From: Salvelinus alpinus
Lineage: Eukaryota; Chordata; Actinopteri; Salmoniformes; Salmonidae
Reading direction: 5' to 3'
Length of the DNA stretch: 64,000 nt
NCBI RefSeq assembly: GCF_045679555.1
Contig: NC_092098.1
Span: 14,894,538-14,958,537 of the forward strand
Below the pieces are notes generated by a model. It did not search any database. It was given only the letters and a program-made list of their open reading frames with translations, and had not been told where the DNA came from. The position numbers and the translations under genes were made by a program. This document shows, in pieces, positions 35,571-49,186 of the stretch (positions are counted from its first letter, which is position 1; each line of letters begins with the position of its first letter).

Positions 35571-35735
35571 ACGGCAGATAGCCTAGCGGTTAAGAGTGTT
35601 GGGCCAGTAACCGGAAGGTTGCTGGTTTGAATCCCCGAGCCGACTATGTAAATAATCTGCCGCTGTGCCCTTGAGCAGGGCACTTAACCAGAAATGCTGA
35701 ACCCTAACGCTGTATAAGAGCGTCTGCTAAATCAT
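35571..35735 (+). mobile_element. tRNA-derived SINE with L2-type (V-SINE-like) tail
   Basis: Head has tagcctagcggttaagagtg (box A region) and ggtttgaatcc (box B). The 3' end is ataagagcgtctgctaaat, the tail typical of V-SINEs and of L2-like LINEs, such as the LINE ending at 12985. Confidence 0.85.
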
Positions 35736-36216
35736 GTAAACCGATTGGTTGGGGCAGAGCCGGTGTGGCGATAGTTTCTTGGAACTGATGGCTTCTACAG
35801 TTGTGGCTAGACAGAGGACAGCTATGGACAGAAGTGACTGTACATAGGTTAGGAGAACTAACATCGCAGATTAGGACAATTAGGTTAAGGTTAGGAAAGC
35901 GTTAGGTTTAGCTAAAATGCTACAGTTGTCCTCTACACTACAACTAAATGGAGCTGTACTCCATCTAGCCACAATGGTAGAAGCCATCAATTCAAGAGAA
36001 ACCATCAATATCACCGGCCTACATGATGTTATCAACTTTGATACTCTGATTGGTTAGATTTGTTTGAGACTATCCAATCGCTGATTAACTTATTTTGTAC
36101 AACTACCCTAATTTTTTTGACGTCACACAACTTCTAGGATGGCAGATTGACTGAATGTATGTAGCAATCAATAGAGTAGCGGAAATTATTTCAGGATGAG
36201 TCATCAGGCAACTGTA
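35736..36216. other. nothing recognised
   Basis: No gene or named repeat found. Confidence 0.35.
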
Positions 36217-36218
36217 TA

Positions 36219-37815
<1,597 letters not shown>

Positions 37816-37995
37816 AATTAATGATAGATACTCATTGATTTATTGTTAATCAAAAAAGTGGTGGCATGCCTGCTTTGTTGTTTTTTGACCTGCAGATATC
37901 CTCTTTAACTTGGTTCTGGCACAAACATGTTGTTTGTTTGAGCTAGTTTGCTGACTTATGAGTTTGTCAGTATTAGGACTGGATCATAACAGGTC
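37816..37995. other. flank between Tc1 and minisatellite
   Basis: About 180 bp of unassigned DNA that forms the left border of the tandem array. Confidence 0.4.
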
Positions 37996-40900
37996 GTTGG
38001 AACATCAGTAAATAGTGGAACCATGTGTGTTGGAAAACTCCCTCTATGGAACAGCAGTAAATAGTGGAACCATGTGTGTTGGAAAACTCCCTCTGTCGAA
38101 CAGCAGTAAATAGTGGAACCATGTGTGTTGGAAAACTCCCTCTATGGAACAGCAGTAAATAGTGGAACCATGTGTGTTGGAAAACTCCCTCTGTGGAACA
38201 GCAGTAAATAGTGGAACCATGTGTGTTGGAAAACTCCCTCTGTGGAACAGCAGTAAATAGTGGAACCATGTGTGTTGGAAAACTCCCTCTGTGGAACAGC
38301 AGTAAATAGTGGAACCATGTGTGTTGGAAAACTCCCTCTGTGGAACAGCAGTAAATAGTGGAACCATGTGTGTTGGAAAACTCCCTCTGTGGAACAGCAG
38401 TAAATAGTGGAACCATGTGTGTTGGAAAACTCCCTCTGTGGAACAGCAGTAAATAGTGGAACCATGTGTGTTGGAAAACTCCCTCTGTGGAACAGCAGTA
38501 AATAGTGGAACCATGTGTGTTGGAAAACTCCCTCTGTGGAACAGCAGTAAATAGTGGAACCATGTGTGTTGGAAAACTCCCTCTGTGGAACAGCAGTAAA
38601 TAGTGGAACCATGTGTGTTGGAAAACTCCCTCTGTGGAACAGCAGTAAATAGTCGAACCATGTGTGTTGGAATACTCCCTCTGTGGAACAGCAGTAATTA
38701 GTGGAACCATGTGTGTTGGAAAACTCCCTCTGTGGAACAGCAGTAAATAGTGGAACCATGTGTGTTGGAAAACTCCCTCTGTGGAACAGCAGTAAATAGT
38801 GGAACCATGTGTGTTGGAAAACCCCCTCTATGGAACAGCAGTAAATAGTGGAACCATGTGTGTTGGAAAACTCCCTCTGTGGAACAGCAGTAAATAGTGG
38901 AACCATGTGTGTTGGAAAACTCCCTCTGTGGAACAGCAGTAAATAGTGGAACCATGTGTGTTGGAAAACTCCCTCTATGGAACATCAGTAAATAGTGGAA
39001 CCATGTGTGTTGGAAAACTCCCTCTATGGAACAGCAGTAAATAGTGGAACCATGTGTGTTGGAAAACTCCCTCTGTGGAACAGCAGTAAATAGTGGAACC
39101 ATGTGTGTTGGAAAACTCCCTCTATGGAACAGCAGTAAATAGTGGAACCATGTGTGTTGGAAAACTCCCTCTGTGGAACAGCAGTAAATAGTGGAACCAT
39201 GTGTGTTGGAAAACTCCCTCTGTCGAACAGCAGTAAATAGTGGAACCATGTGTGTTGGAAAACTCCCTCTATGGAACAGCAGTAAATAGTGGAACCATGT
39301 GTGTTGGAAAACTCCCTCTGTGGAACAGCAGTAAATAGTGGAACCATGTGTGTTGGAAAACTCCCTCTGTGGAACAGCAGTAAATAGTGGAACCATGTGT
39401 GTTGGAAAACTCCCTCTGTGGAACAGCAGTAAATAGTGGAACCATGTGTGTTGGAAAACTCCCTCTGTGGAACAGCAGTAAATAGTGGAACCATGTGTGT
39501 TGGAAAACTCCCTCTGTGGAACAGCAGTAAATAGTGGAACCATGTGTGTTGGAAAACTCCCTCTGTGGAACAGCAGTAAATAGTGGAACCATGTGTGTTG
39601 GAAAACTCCCTCTGTGGAACAGCAGTAAATAGTGGAACCATGTGTGTTGGAAAACTCCCTCTGTGGAACAGCAGTAAATAGTCGAACCATATGTGTTGGA
39701 ATACTCCCTCTGTGGAACAGCAGTAATTAGTGGAACCATGTGTGTTGGAAAACTCCCTCTGTGGAACAGCAGTAAATAGTGGAACCATGTGTGTTGGAAA
39801 ACTCCCTCTGTGGAACAGCAGTAAATAGTGGAACCATGTGTGTTGGAAAACCCCCTCTATGGAACAGCAGTAAATAGTGGAACCATGTGTGTTGGAAAAC
39901 TCCCTCTGTGGAACAGCAGTAAATAGTGGAACCATGTGTGTTGGAAAACTCCCTCTATGGAACATCAGTAAATAGTGGAACCATGTGTGTTGGAAAACTC
40001 CCTCTATGGAACAGCAGTAAATAGTGGAACCATGTGTGTTGGAAAACTCCCTCTGTGGAACAGCAGTAAATAGTGGAACCATGTGTGTTGGAAAACTCCC
40101 TCTATGGAACAGCAGTAAATAGTGGAACCATGTGTGTTGGAAAACTCCCTCTGTGGAACAGCAGTAAATAGTGGAACCATGTGTGTTGGAAAACTCCCTC
40201 TGTCGAACAGCAGTAAATAGTGGAACCATGTGTGTTGGAAAACTCCCTCTATGGAACAGCAGTAAATAGTGGAACCATGTGTGTTGGAAAACTCCCTCTG
40301 TGGAACAGCAGTAAATAGTGGAACCATGTGTGTTGGAAAACTCCCTCTGTGGAACAGCAGTAAATAGTGGAACCATGTGTGTTGGAAAACTCCCTCTGTG
40401 GAACAGCAGTAAATAGTGGAACCATGTGTGTTGGAAAACTCCCTCTGTGGAACAGCAGTAAATAGTGGAACCATGTGTGTTGGAAAACTCCCTCTGTGGA
40501 ACAGCAGTAAATAGTGGAACCATGTGTGTTGGAAAACTCCCTCTGTGGAACAGCAGTAAATAGTGGAACCATGTGTGTTGGAAAACTCCCTCTGTGGAAC
40601 AGCAGTAAATAGTGGAACCATGTGTGTTGGAAAACTCCCTCTGTGGAACAGCAGTAAATAGTGGAACCATGTGTGTTGGAAAACTCCCTCTATGGAACAG
40701 CAGTAAATAGTGGAACCATGTGTGTTGGAATACTCCCTCTGTGGAACAGCAGTAATTAGTGGAACCATGTGTGTTGGAAAACTCCCTCTGTGGAACAGCA
40801 GTAAATAGTGGAACCATGTGTGTTGGAAAACTCCCTCTGTGGAACAGCAGTAAATAGTGGAACCATGTGTGTTGGAAAACCCCCTCTATGGAACAGCAGT

Positions 40901-43900
40901 AAATAGTGGAACCATGTGTGTTGGAAAACTCCCTCTGTGGAACAGCAGTAAATAGTGGAACCATGTGTGTTGGAAAACTCCCTCTATGGAACATCAGTAA
41001 ATAGTGGAACCATGTGTGTTGGAAAACTCCCTCTATGGAACAGCAGTAAATAGTGGAACCATGTGTGTTGGAAAACTCCCTCTGTGGAACAGCAGTAAAT
41101 AGTGGAACCATGTGTGTTGGAAAACTCCCTCTATGGAACAGCAGTAAATAGTGGAACCATGTGTGTTGGAAAACTCCCTCTGTGGAACAGCAGTAAATAG
41201 TGGAACCATGTGTGTTGGAAAACTCCCTCTGTGGAACAGCAGTAAATAGTGGAACCATGTGTGTTGGAAAACTCCCTCTGTGGAACAGCAGTAAATAGTG
41301 GAACCATGTGTGTTGGAAAACTCCCTCTGTGGAACAGCAGTAAATAGTGGAACCATGTGTGTTGGAAAACTCCCTCTGTGGAACAGCAGTAAATAGTGGA
41401 ACCATGTGTGTTGGAAAACTCCCTCTGTGGAACAGCAGTAAATAGTGGAACCATGTGTGTTGGAAAACTCCCTCTGTCGAACAGCAGTAAATAGTGGAAC
41501 CATGTGTGTTGGAAAACTCCCTCTATGGAACAGCATTAAATAGTGGAACCATGTGTGTTGGAAAACTCCCTCTGTGGAACAGCAGTAAATAGTGGAACCA
41601 TGTGTGTTGGAATACTCCCTCTGTGGAACAGCAGTAAATAGTGGAACCATGTGTGTTGGAAAACTCCCTCTGTGGAACAGCAGTAAATAGTGGAACCATG
41701 TGTGTTGGAAAACTCCCTCTATGGAACAGCAGTAAATCGTGGAACCATGTGTGTTGGAAAACTCCCTCTGTGGAACAGCAGTAAATAGTGGAACCATGTG
41801 TGTTGGAAAACTCCCTCTATGGAACAGCAGTAAATAGTGGAACCATGTGTGTTGGAAAACTCCCTCTGTGGAACAGCAGTAAGTAGTGGAACCATGTGTG
41901 TTGGAAAACTCCCTCTGTGGAACAGCAGTAAATATTGGAACCATGTGTGTTGGAAAACTCCCTTTGTGGAACAGCAGTAAATAGTGGAACCATGTGTGTT
42001 GGAAAACTCTCTCTGTGGAACAGCAGTAAATAGTGGAACCATGTGTGTTGGAAAACTCCCTCTATGGAACAGCAGTAAATAGTGGAACCATGTGTGTTGG
42101 AAAACTCCCTCTGTGGAACAGCAGTAAATAGTGGAACCATGTGTGTTGGAAAACTCCCTCTATGGAACAGCAGTAAATAGTGGAACCATGTGTGTTGGAA
42201 AACTCCCTCTATGGAACAGCAGTAAATAGTGGAACCATGTGTGTTGGAAAACTCCCTCTGTGGAACAGCAGTAAATAGTGGAACCATGTGTGTTGGAAAA
42301 CTCCCTCTATGGAACAGCAGTAAATAGTGGAACCATGTGTGTTGGAAAACTCCCTCTGTGGAACAGCAGTAAATAGTGGAACCATGTGTGTTGGAAAACT
42401 CCCTCTGTGGAACAGCAGTAAATAGTGGAACCATGTGTGTTGGAAAACTCCCTCTGTGGAACAGCAGTAAATAGTGGAACCATGTGTGTTGGAAAACTCC
42501 CTTTGTGGAACAGCAGTAAATAGTGGAACCATGTGTGTTGGAAAACTCTCTCTGTGGAACAGCAGTAAATAGTGGAACCATGTGTGTTGGAAAACTCCCT
42601 CTGTGGAACAGCAGTAAATAGTGGAACCATGTGTGTTGGAAAACTCCCTCTGTGGAACAGCAGTAAATAGTGGAACCATGTGTGTTGGAAAACTCCCTCT
42701 GTGAAACAGCAGTATATAGTGGAACCATGTGTGTTGGAAAACTCCCTCTATGGAACAGCAGTAAATAGTGGAACCATGTGTGTTGGAAAACTCCCTCTAT
42801 GGAACAGCATTAAATAGTGGAACCATGTGTGTTGGAAAACTCCCTCTGTGGAACAGCAGTAAATAGTGGAACCATGTGTGTTGGAAAACTCCCTCTGTGG
42901 AACAGCAGTAAATAGTGGAACCATGTGTGTTGGAAAACTCCCTTTGTGGAACAGCAGTAAATAGTGGAACCATGTGTGTTGGAAAACTCTCTCTGTGGAA
43001 CAGCAGTAAATAGTGGAACCATGTGTGTTGGAAAACTCCCTCTGTGGAACAGCAGTAAATAGTGGAACCATGTGTGTTGGAAAACTCCCTCTGTGGAACA
43101 GCAGTAAATAGTGGAACCATGTGTGTTGGAAAACTCCCTCTGTCGAACAGCAGTAAATAGTGGAACCATGTGTGTTGGAAAACTCCCTCTATGGAACAGC
43201 ATTAAATAGTGGAACCATGTGTGTTGGAAAACTCCCTCTGTGGAACAGCAGTAAATAGTGGAACCATGTGTGTTGGAATACTCCCTCTGTGGAACAGCAG
43301 TAAATAGTGGAACCATGTGTGTTGGAAAACTCCCTCTGTGGAACAGCAGTAAATAGTGGAACCATGTGTGTTGGAAAACTCCCTCTATGGAACAGCAGTA
43401 AATAGTGGAACCATGTGTGTTGGAAAACTCCCTCTGTGGAACAGCAGTAAATAGTGGAACCATGTGTGTTGGAAAACTCCCTCTGTGGAACAGCAGTAAA
43501 TAGTGGAACCATGTGTGTTGGAAAACTCCCTCTGTGGAACAGCAGTAAATAGTGGAACCATGTGTGTTGGAAAACTCCCTCTGTGGAACAGCAGTAAATA
43601 GTGGAACCATGTGTGTTGGAAAACTCCCTCTATGGAACAGCAGTAAATAGTGGAACCATGTGTGTTGGAAAACTCCCTCTGTGGAACAGCAGTAAATAGT
43701 GGAACCATGTGTGTTGGAAAACTCCCTCTGTGGAACAGCAGTAAATAGTGGAACCATGTGTGTTGGAAAACTCCCTCTGTGGAACAGCAGTAAATAGTGG
43801 AACCATGTGTGTTGGAAAACTCCCTTTGTGGAACAGCAGTAAATAGTGGAACCATGTGTGTTGGAAAACTCTCTCTGTGGAACAGCAGTAAATAGTGGAA

Positions 43901-45710
43901 CCATGTGTGTTGGAAAACTCCCTCTGTGGAACAGCAGTAAATAGTGGAACCATGTGTGTTGGAAAACTCCCTCTGTGGAACAGCAGTAAATAGTGGAACC
44001 ATGTGTGTTGGAAAACTCCCTCTGTGGAACAGCAGTAAATAGTGGAACCATGTGTGTTGGAAAACTCCCTCTGTCGAACAGCAGTAAATAGTGGAACCAT
44101 GTGTGTTGGAAAACTCCCTCTATGGAACAGCATTAAATAGTGGAACCATGTGTGTTGGAAAACTCCCTCTGTGGAACAGCAGTAAATAGTGGAACCATGT
44201 GTGTTGGAATACTCCCTCTGTGGAACAGCAGTAAATAGTGGAACCATGTGTGTTGGAAAACTCCCTCTGTGGAACAGCAGTAAATAGTGGAACCATGTGT
44301 GTTGGAAAACACCCTCTATGGAACAGCAGTAAATCGTGGAACCATGTGTGTTGGAAAACTCCCTCTGTGGAACAGCAGTAAATAGTGGAACCATGTGTGT
44401 TGGAAAACTCCCTCTATGGAACAGCAGTAAATAGTGGAACCATGTGTGTTGGAAAACTCCCTCTGTGGAACAGCAGTAAGTAGTGGAACCATGTGTGTTG
44501 GAAAACTCCCTCTGTGGAACAGCAGTAAATAGTGGAACCATGTGTGTTGGAAAACTCCCTCTGTGGAACAGCAGTAAATAGTGGAACCATGTGTGTTGGA
44601 AAACTCCCTCTGTGGAACAGCAGTAAATAGTGGAACCATGTGTGTTGGAAAACTCCCTCTGTGGAACAGCAGTAAATAGTGGAACCATGTGTGTTGGAAA
44701 ACTCCCTCTGTGGAACAGCAGTAAATAGTGGAACCATGTGTGTTGGAAAACTCCCTCTGTGGAACAGCAGTAAATAGTGGAACCATGTGTGTTGGAAAAC
44801 TCCCTCTGTGGAACAGCAGTAAATAGTGGAACCATGTGTGTTGGAAAACTCCCTCTGTGGAACAGCAGTAAATAGTGGAACCATGTGTGTTGGAAAACTC
44901 CCTCTGTGGAACAGCAGTAAATAGTGGAACCATGTGTGTTGGAAAACTCCCTCTGTGGAACAGCAGTAAATAGTGGAACCATGTGTGTTGGAAAACTCCC
45001 TCTGTGGAACAGCAGTAAATAGTGGAACCATGTGTGTTGGAAAACTCCCTCTGTGGAACAGCAGTAAATAGTGGAACCATGTGTGTTGGAAAACTCCCTC
45101 TGTGGAACAGCAGTAAATAGTGGAACCATGTGTGTTGGAAAACTCCCTCTGTGGAACAGCAGTAAATAGTGGAACCATGTGTGTTGGAAAACTCCCTCTG
45201 TGGAACAGCAGTAAATAGTGGAACCATGTGTGTTGGAAAACTCCCTCTGTGGAACAGCAGTAAATAGTGGAACCATGTGTGTTGGAAAACTCCCTCTGTG
45301 GAACAGCAGTAAATAGTGGAACCATGTGTGTTGGAAAACTCCCTCTGTGGAACAGCAGTAAATAGTGGAACCATGTGTGTTGGAAAACTCCCTCTGTGGA
45401 ACAGCAGTAAATAGTGGAACCATGTGTGTTGGAAAACTCCCTCTGTGGAACAGCAGTAAATAGTGGAACCATGTGTGTTGGAATACTCCCTCTGTGGAAC
45501 AGCAGTAAATAGTGGAACCATGTGTGTTGGAAAACTCCCTCTGTGGAACAGCAGTAAATAGTGGAACCATGTGTGTTGGAAAACTCCCTCTATGGAACAG
45601 CAGTAAATAGTGGAACCATGTGTGTTGGAAAACTCCCTCTGTGGAACAGCAGTAAATAGTGGAACCATGTGTGTTGGAAAACTCCCTCTGTGGATATCAG
45701 CAGTAAATCC
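37996..45710 (+). repeat. 49-bp minisatellite, 157 units
   Basis: Unit of 49 bp, with the words tggaaccatgtgtgttgg, aaaactccctctgtgg and aacagcagtaaatag in order. The word gtaaatag begins at 38008 in the first unit and at 45652 in the last perfect one: 7644 bp, exactly 156 steps of 49. All variant words I measured recur at multiples of 49, so no insertion or deletion was seen across the array. Units differ by point changes (ctatgg, ctgtcgaa, aatactccc, aaccccctc, catcag, cattaaa, cctttgtgg, gtaattag). The last unit has a 2-bp insertion and then decays. The minus strand lacks stop codons in all frames. Frames up to 793 residues are by-products of the repeat; I do not call a gene. Confidence 0.98.
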
Positions 45711-45734
45711 TGGAACCTATGTGTGTTGGAAGAC

Positions 45735-46228
45735 TCCTCTGTTGTATGTGTTAGTTGGTCAGGACGTGAGTTTGGGTGGGCATTCTATGTTGTCTGTTTC
45801 TATGTTGGTTTAAGGACTTCCTCTGTGGAATGGCTCTCAATAGTGGAGGCAGGTGTGTTGGCATACTCCCTCTAATGGAGCAGTCAGTATTTAGGTAGGT
45901 GTGTGTTCACAGTGTTCGTTGTGGGATGGTTGTCTCCTGTGGAATCAGTGTCTGTATGTTACGCCACAGCGGAACTAGTGTCCGGTGTTTTGGTAAGTTC
46001 GTTCTGTTTTATGTAGTCATGTTTATCCTGGTGTCATGCGTTCTTCACGTTGTATGTAAGTTCGTGTCCAGGTCTGTCTACATTCGTTTATTTGTTTTGT
46101 AATTATTCAAGTGTTTGTCGTGTTTTTCCGTTTTGTCTATTAAATCAATATGTATTCACAACCCGCTGCATTTTGGTCAAATCCCTGCTACTCCTCTTCG
46201 GATGAGGAGAAGGAGGAAGCCCGTTACA
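45735..46228 (+). mobile_element. LTR-like block mixed with satellite-like words
   Basis: The plus strand follows the order of the solo LTR at 4383-4753 read on its minus strand: gtcaggacgtgagttt, tctatgttgtctg, ggctctcaat, tatttaggtagg, then tctattaaatcaatatg (poly(A)-type signal) and a cccgttaca end. In 45810-45895 it also contains satellite words in register. The 5' TG end is not clear. Satellite units resume immediately after the ttaca end. Confidence 0.6.
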
Positions 46229-46390
46229 GTGGAACAGCAGTAAATAGTGGAACCATGTGTGTTGGAAAACTCCCTCTGTGGAACAGCAGTAAATAGTGGA
46301 ACCATGTGTGTTGGAAAACTCCCTCTGTGGAACAGCAGTAAATAGTGGAACCATGTGTGTTGGAAAACTCCCTCTATGGAAAAGCAGTAC
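46229..46390 (+). repeat. four further units of the 49-bp minisatellite
   Basis: The gta word occurs at 46240, 46289, 46338 and 46387, again 49 bp apart. The first lies 588 bp (12 x 49) after the last perfect unit of the main array. Confidence 0.95.
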
Positions 46391-46950
46391 TGATCATAAT
46401 TTAGCCCAGGTGAGACCTTCCCACCTAAGAAAAAACGATTGCAGCGATGCCCTGTTGCTTATAGTGACTCAAGTGGCCATTGATTGACACACCTCATGAG
46501 GTTCCATGAAGCATTTCAATTACCTAGAAGACATCAATGACTGTGCATCGCACACACACAGTAAAGGTGCTCTCTTTATCAGCTTCAAAAAAGTTGATAG
46601 TATTTCAACCACATAAAATTTGCATCCAAGCCAAACTGATATCTTACTAGAAACATATTGGCTCGTTTTCAAATTTTTTAATTACCTTAAAATTTGTCAA
46701 ACTGACGTCATTTGGAATGTTTGCATGGAAAATCTTTCCCATATATATTTTTTTATGTTATTGCATTGTGTCCCCGGTCCCTAAACGTCTTTGCTGCACA
46801 AGAGAAGCAGAGGTGAAAGAGAAAACTTTACTGATGTCAACTAGATTGAAGCATTCTATTGATGTATGCCGTTTTCTGGTGAGCAACGGTTTATTTACTC
46901 TTCTAGGGTAACAAGTAATGATGGTAGAAAATTATAGACTAGTGTAATAA
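46391..46950. other. AT-rich DNA, nothing recognised
   Basis: No gene or named repeat found. Confidence 0.35.
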
Positions 46951-46951
46951 C

Positions 46952-48383
46952 CTGTTATGGCTGCAGCCCGACACCGGTACACCTATGACAACATCCAGCT
47001 CAAGTGCAGGGCGCGAAATTCAAAATCTATTTTTTTTTTATATTTAACTTTCACACATTAACAAGTCCAATACAGCATATGAAAGGTACACATCTTGTGA
47101 ATCAAGCCAACATGTCCGATTTTTAAAATGTTTTACAGGGAAGACAAAATATGTAAATCTATTAGCTAACCACGTTAGCAAAGACACCACTTTTTTTTAC
47201 TCCATCAGTTTTTTACTCCATCAGTAGCTATCACAAATTCGACCAAATAAAGATATATATAGCCACTAACCAAGAAACAACTTCATAGGATGACAGTCTG
47301 ATAACATATTTATTGTATAGCATATGTTTTTTTAGAAAAATGTGCATATTTCAGGTATAAATCATAAATTACATTTCAGCTACAATCAGAAATTGCACCG
47401 AAAGCAGCCATAACATTTACAGACACCAACGTCAAATACCTAATTACTCATCATAAAACATTTCTGAAAAATACATACTGTGCAGCAATTGAAAGACAGG
47501 ATTCTTGTGATTCCAGACAATATTTCCGATTTATTAAATGTTTTACAGCGAAAACAAAATGTAGCGCTATATTAGCATAGCCACAATAGCCAGACACACT
47601 TGGGCGCCCACGACCAGTCCACATGCACGACAGATATATGAAATAACATTATAAATTGGGTCTTACTTTTGCTGATCTTTCATCAGAATGTTGATCAAGG
47701 TGTCCTTTGTCCAGATGAGTCGTTGTTTGATTCAGAATGGCAACTTTCCCTCTTCATTTAGCATGGGTACTGGTCGAGTGGCACGGATCTGTCCAACGTA
47801 AAAAAAAGTAAGAGAACGGAACACGGCAAAACTCCCCAAAAAATTCTAATAATCTGATTAAACTATATTGAAAAAACATACATTACGATGATATGGTCAC
47901 ATTTATCAAATAAAAACCGAGCCGGAGATAGTTGTCGTCCGAAACGGCAGCAAAACAGAACGCAATCTCACTTCCAAGTCGCGCGCTTCAGAGTTCCGGA
48001 AGTGGACGGTCACGTCAAAGAAATAGCTTTTATTCCACCTCAGAACAAGATGAACACAAAATTCCTTCTCTCACATCCTCTTGACACCCAGAGGAAGGCG
48101 TATGAAGTGTACGTAGGGTCCTACGTATCATGACCATGTATAGGCAGAACGTTGAAGAGAGCAATAGATTTCTGACATTCTACTTCCTGGTCAGGGAAAG
48201 TGCTGCCAAATGACTTCTGTTCCACTCAGAGAAAAAATTCAAACGGTTTTAGAAACTAGAGATTGTTTTCTATCCAATAGTAATAATAATATGCATATTG
48301 TACGAGCAAGAATTGAGTACGAGGCCGTTTGAAATGGGCACCTTTTATCTGGCTACTCAATACTTTCCCTGCAGCCATAACAG
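46952..48383. mobile_element. non-autonomous DNA element with 15-bp terminal inverted repeats
   Basis: Begins CTGTTATGGCTGCAG and ends CTGCAGCCATAACAG, a perfect 15-bp inverted pair. No transposase is seen. Internal words (gcagggcgcgaaattcaaa, gttttagaaact, ataatatgcatattgta) are shared with the element at 56666-58121, so both are relatives. A module with the word ccgatttttaaaatgtttta recurs in altered form about 400 bp on. Confidence 0.65.
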
Positions 48384-48557
48384 ATAGCCTACCAAAATGT
48401 TGGAACATAAGAAGAAAACATGTCAAGGTGGTAACATGAGTTATTAGCAATTGCAGGCAGGTGAACAAACAGCTGATCCGCGCATCACTAACACATACAC
48501 ACACACACACATTTGCACACGGCCATGCCTCATTAATCTTGCATCTCCTTTTATCTA

Positions 48558-49184
48558 TACTGAACAAAAACATAAAGCAAAATGTAAAGTGTTGGTCCCA
48601 TGTTTCATGAACTGAAATAAAAGATCGCTGAAATATTCCATACGCACAAAAAGCTTATTTCTCTCAAATTTGGTGCACAAATTTGTTTACACACCTGTTT
48701 TACATACCTTTGCCAAGATAATCCATCCACCTGACAGGTGTGGCATATCAAGAAGCTGCTTAAACAGCATGCTCATTACACAGGTGCACCTTGTGCTGGG
48801 GGCAATATAAGGCCACTAAATTGTGTGGTTTTGTCACACAACACAATGCCACAGATGTCTCAACTTTTGCGGACGCATGCAATTGGCATGCTTCTGCAGG
48901 AATGTCCACCAGAGCTGTTTCCCAAGAATAGAATGTTCATTTATCTACAACAAGCCTCCACCAACGTTGTATTAGAGAATTTGGCAGTACGTCCAACCGG
49001 ATACTGACTGGTTTTCTGATCCACGGCCCTACCTTTTGGGGGGGATATCTGTGACCAACAGATGCATATCTGTTTTCCCAGTGATATGAAATCGATAGAT
49101 TAGGGCCTAATGAACTGACTTTCTTATATGAACAGTAACTCAATAAAATCTTTGAATTTGTTTTGTTTATATTTTTGTTCAGTG
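48558..49184. mobile_element. internally deleted Tc1-like element
   Basis: TA flanks at 48556-48557 and 49185-49186. Left end reads tactgaacaaaaacataaa; the complement of the right end reads cactgaacaaaaatataaac. At 627 bp it is too short for a transposase and none is readable, so it is a non-autonomous derivative. I recognise the family as common in salmonids. Confidence 0.7.
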
Positions 49185-49186
49185 TA

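Noticed and set aside
39024-41405. 793-residue minus-strand open frame and many overlapping ones (including 330, 646 and 450 residues)
   Set aside because: They are translations of the 49-bp minisatellite, which has no stop in any minus frame. All give the same repeated peptide and no promoter or non-repeat domain is attached.
37996-45710. CRISPR-like array of regular repeats
   Set aside because: Units abut with no variable spacers, and the context is vertebrate.
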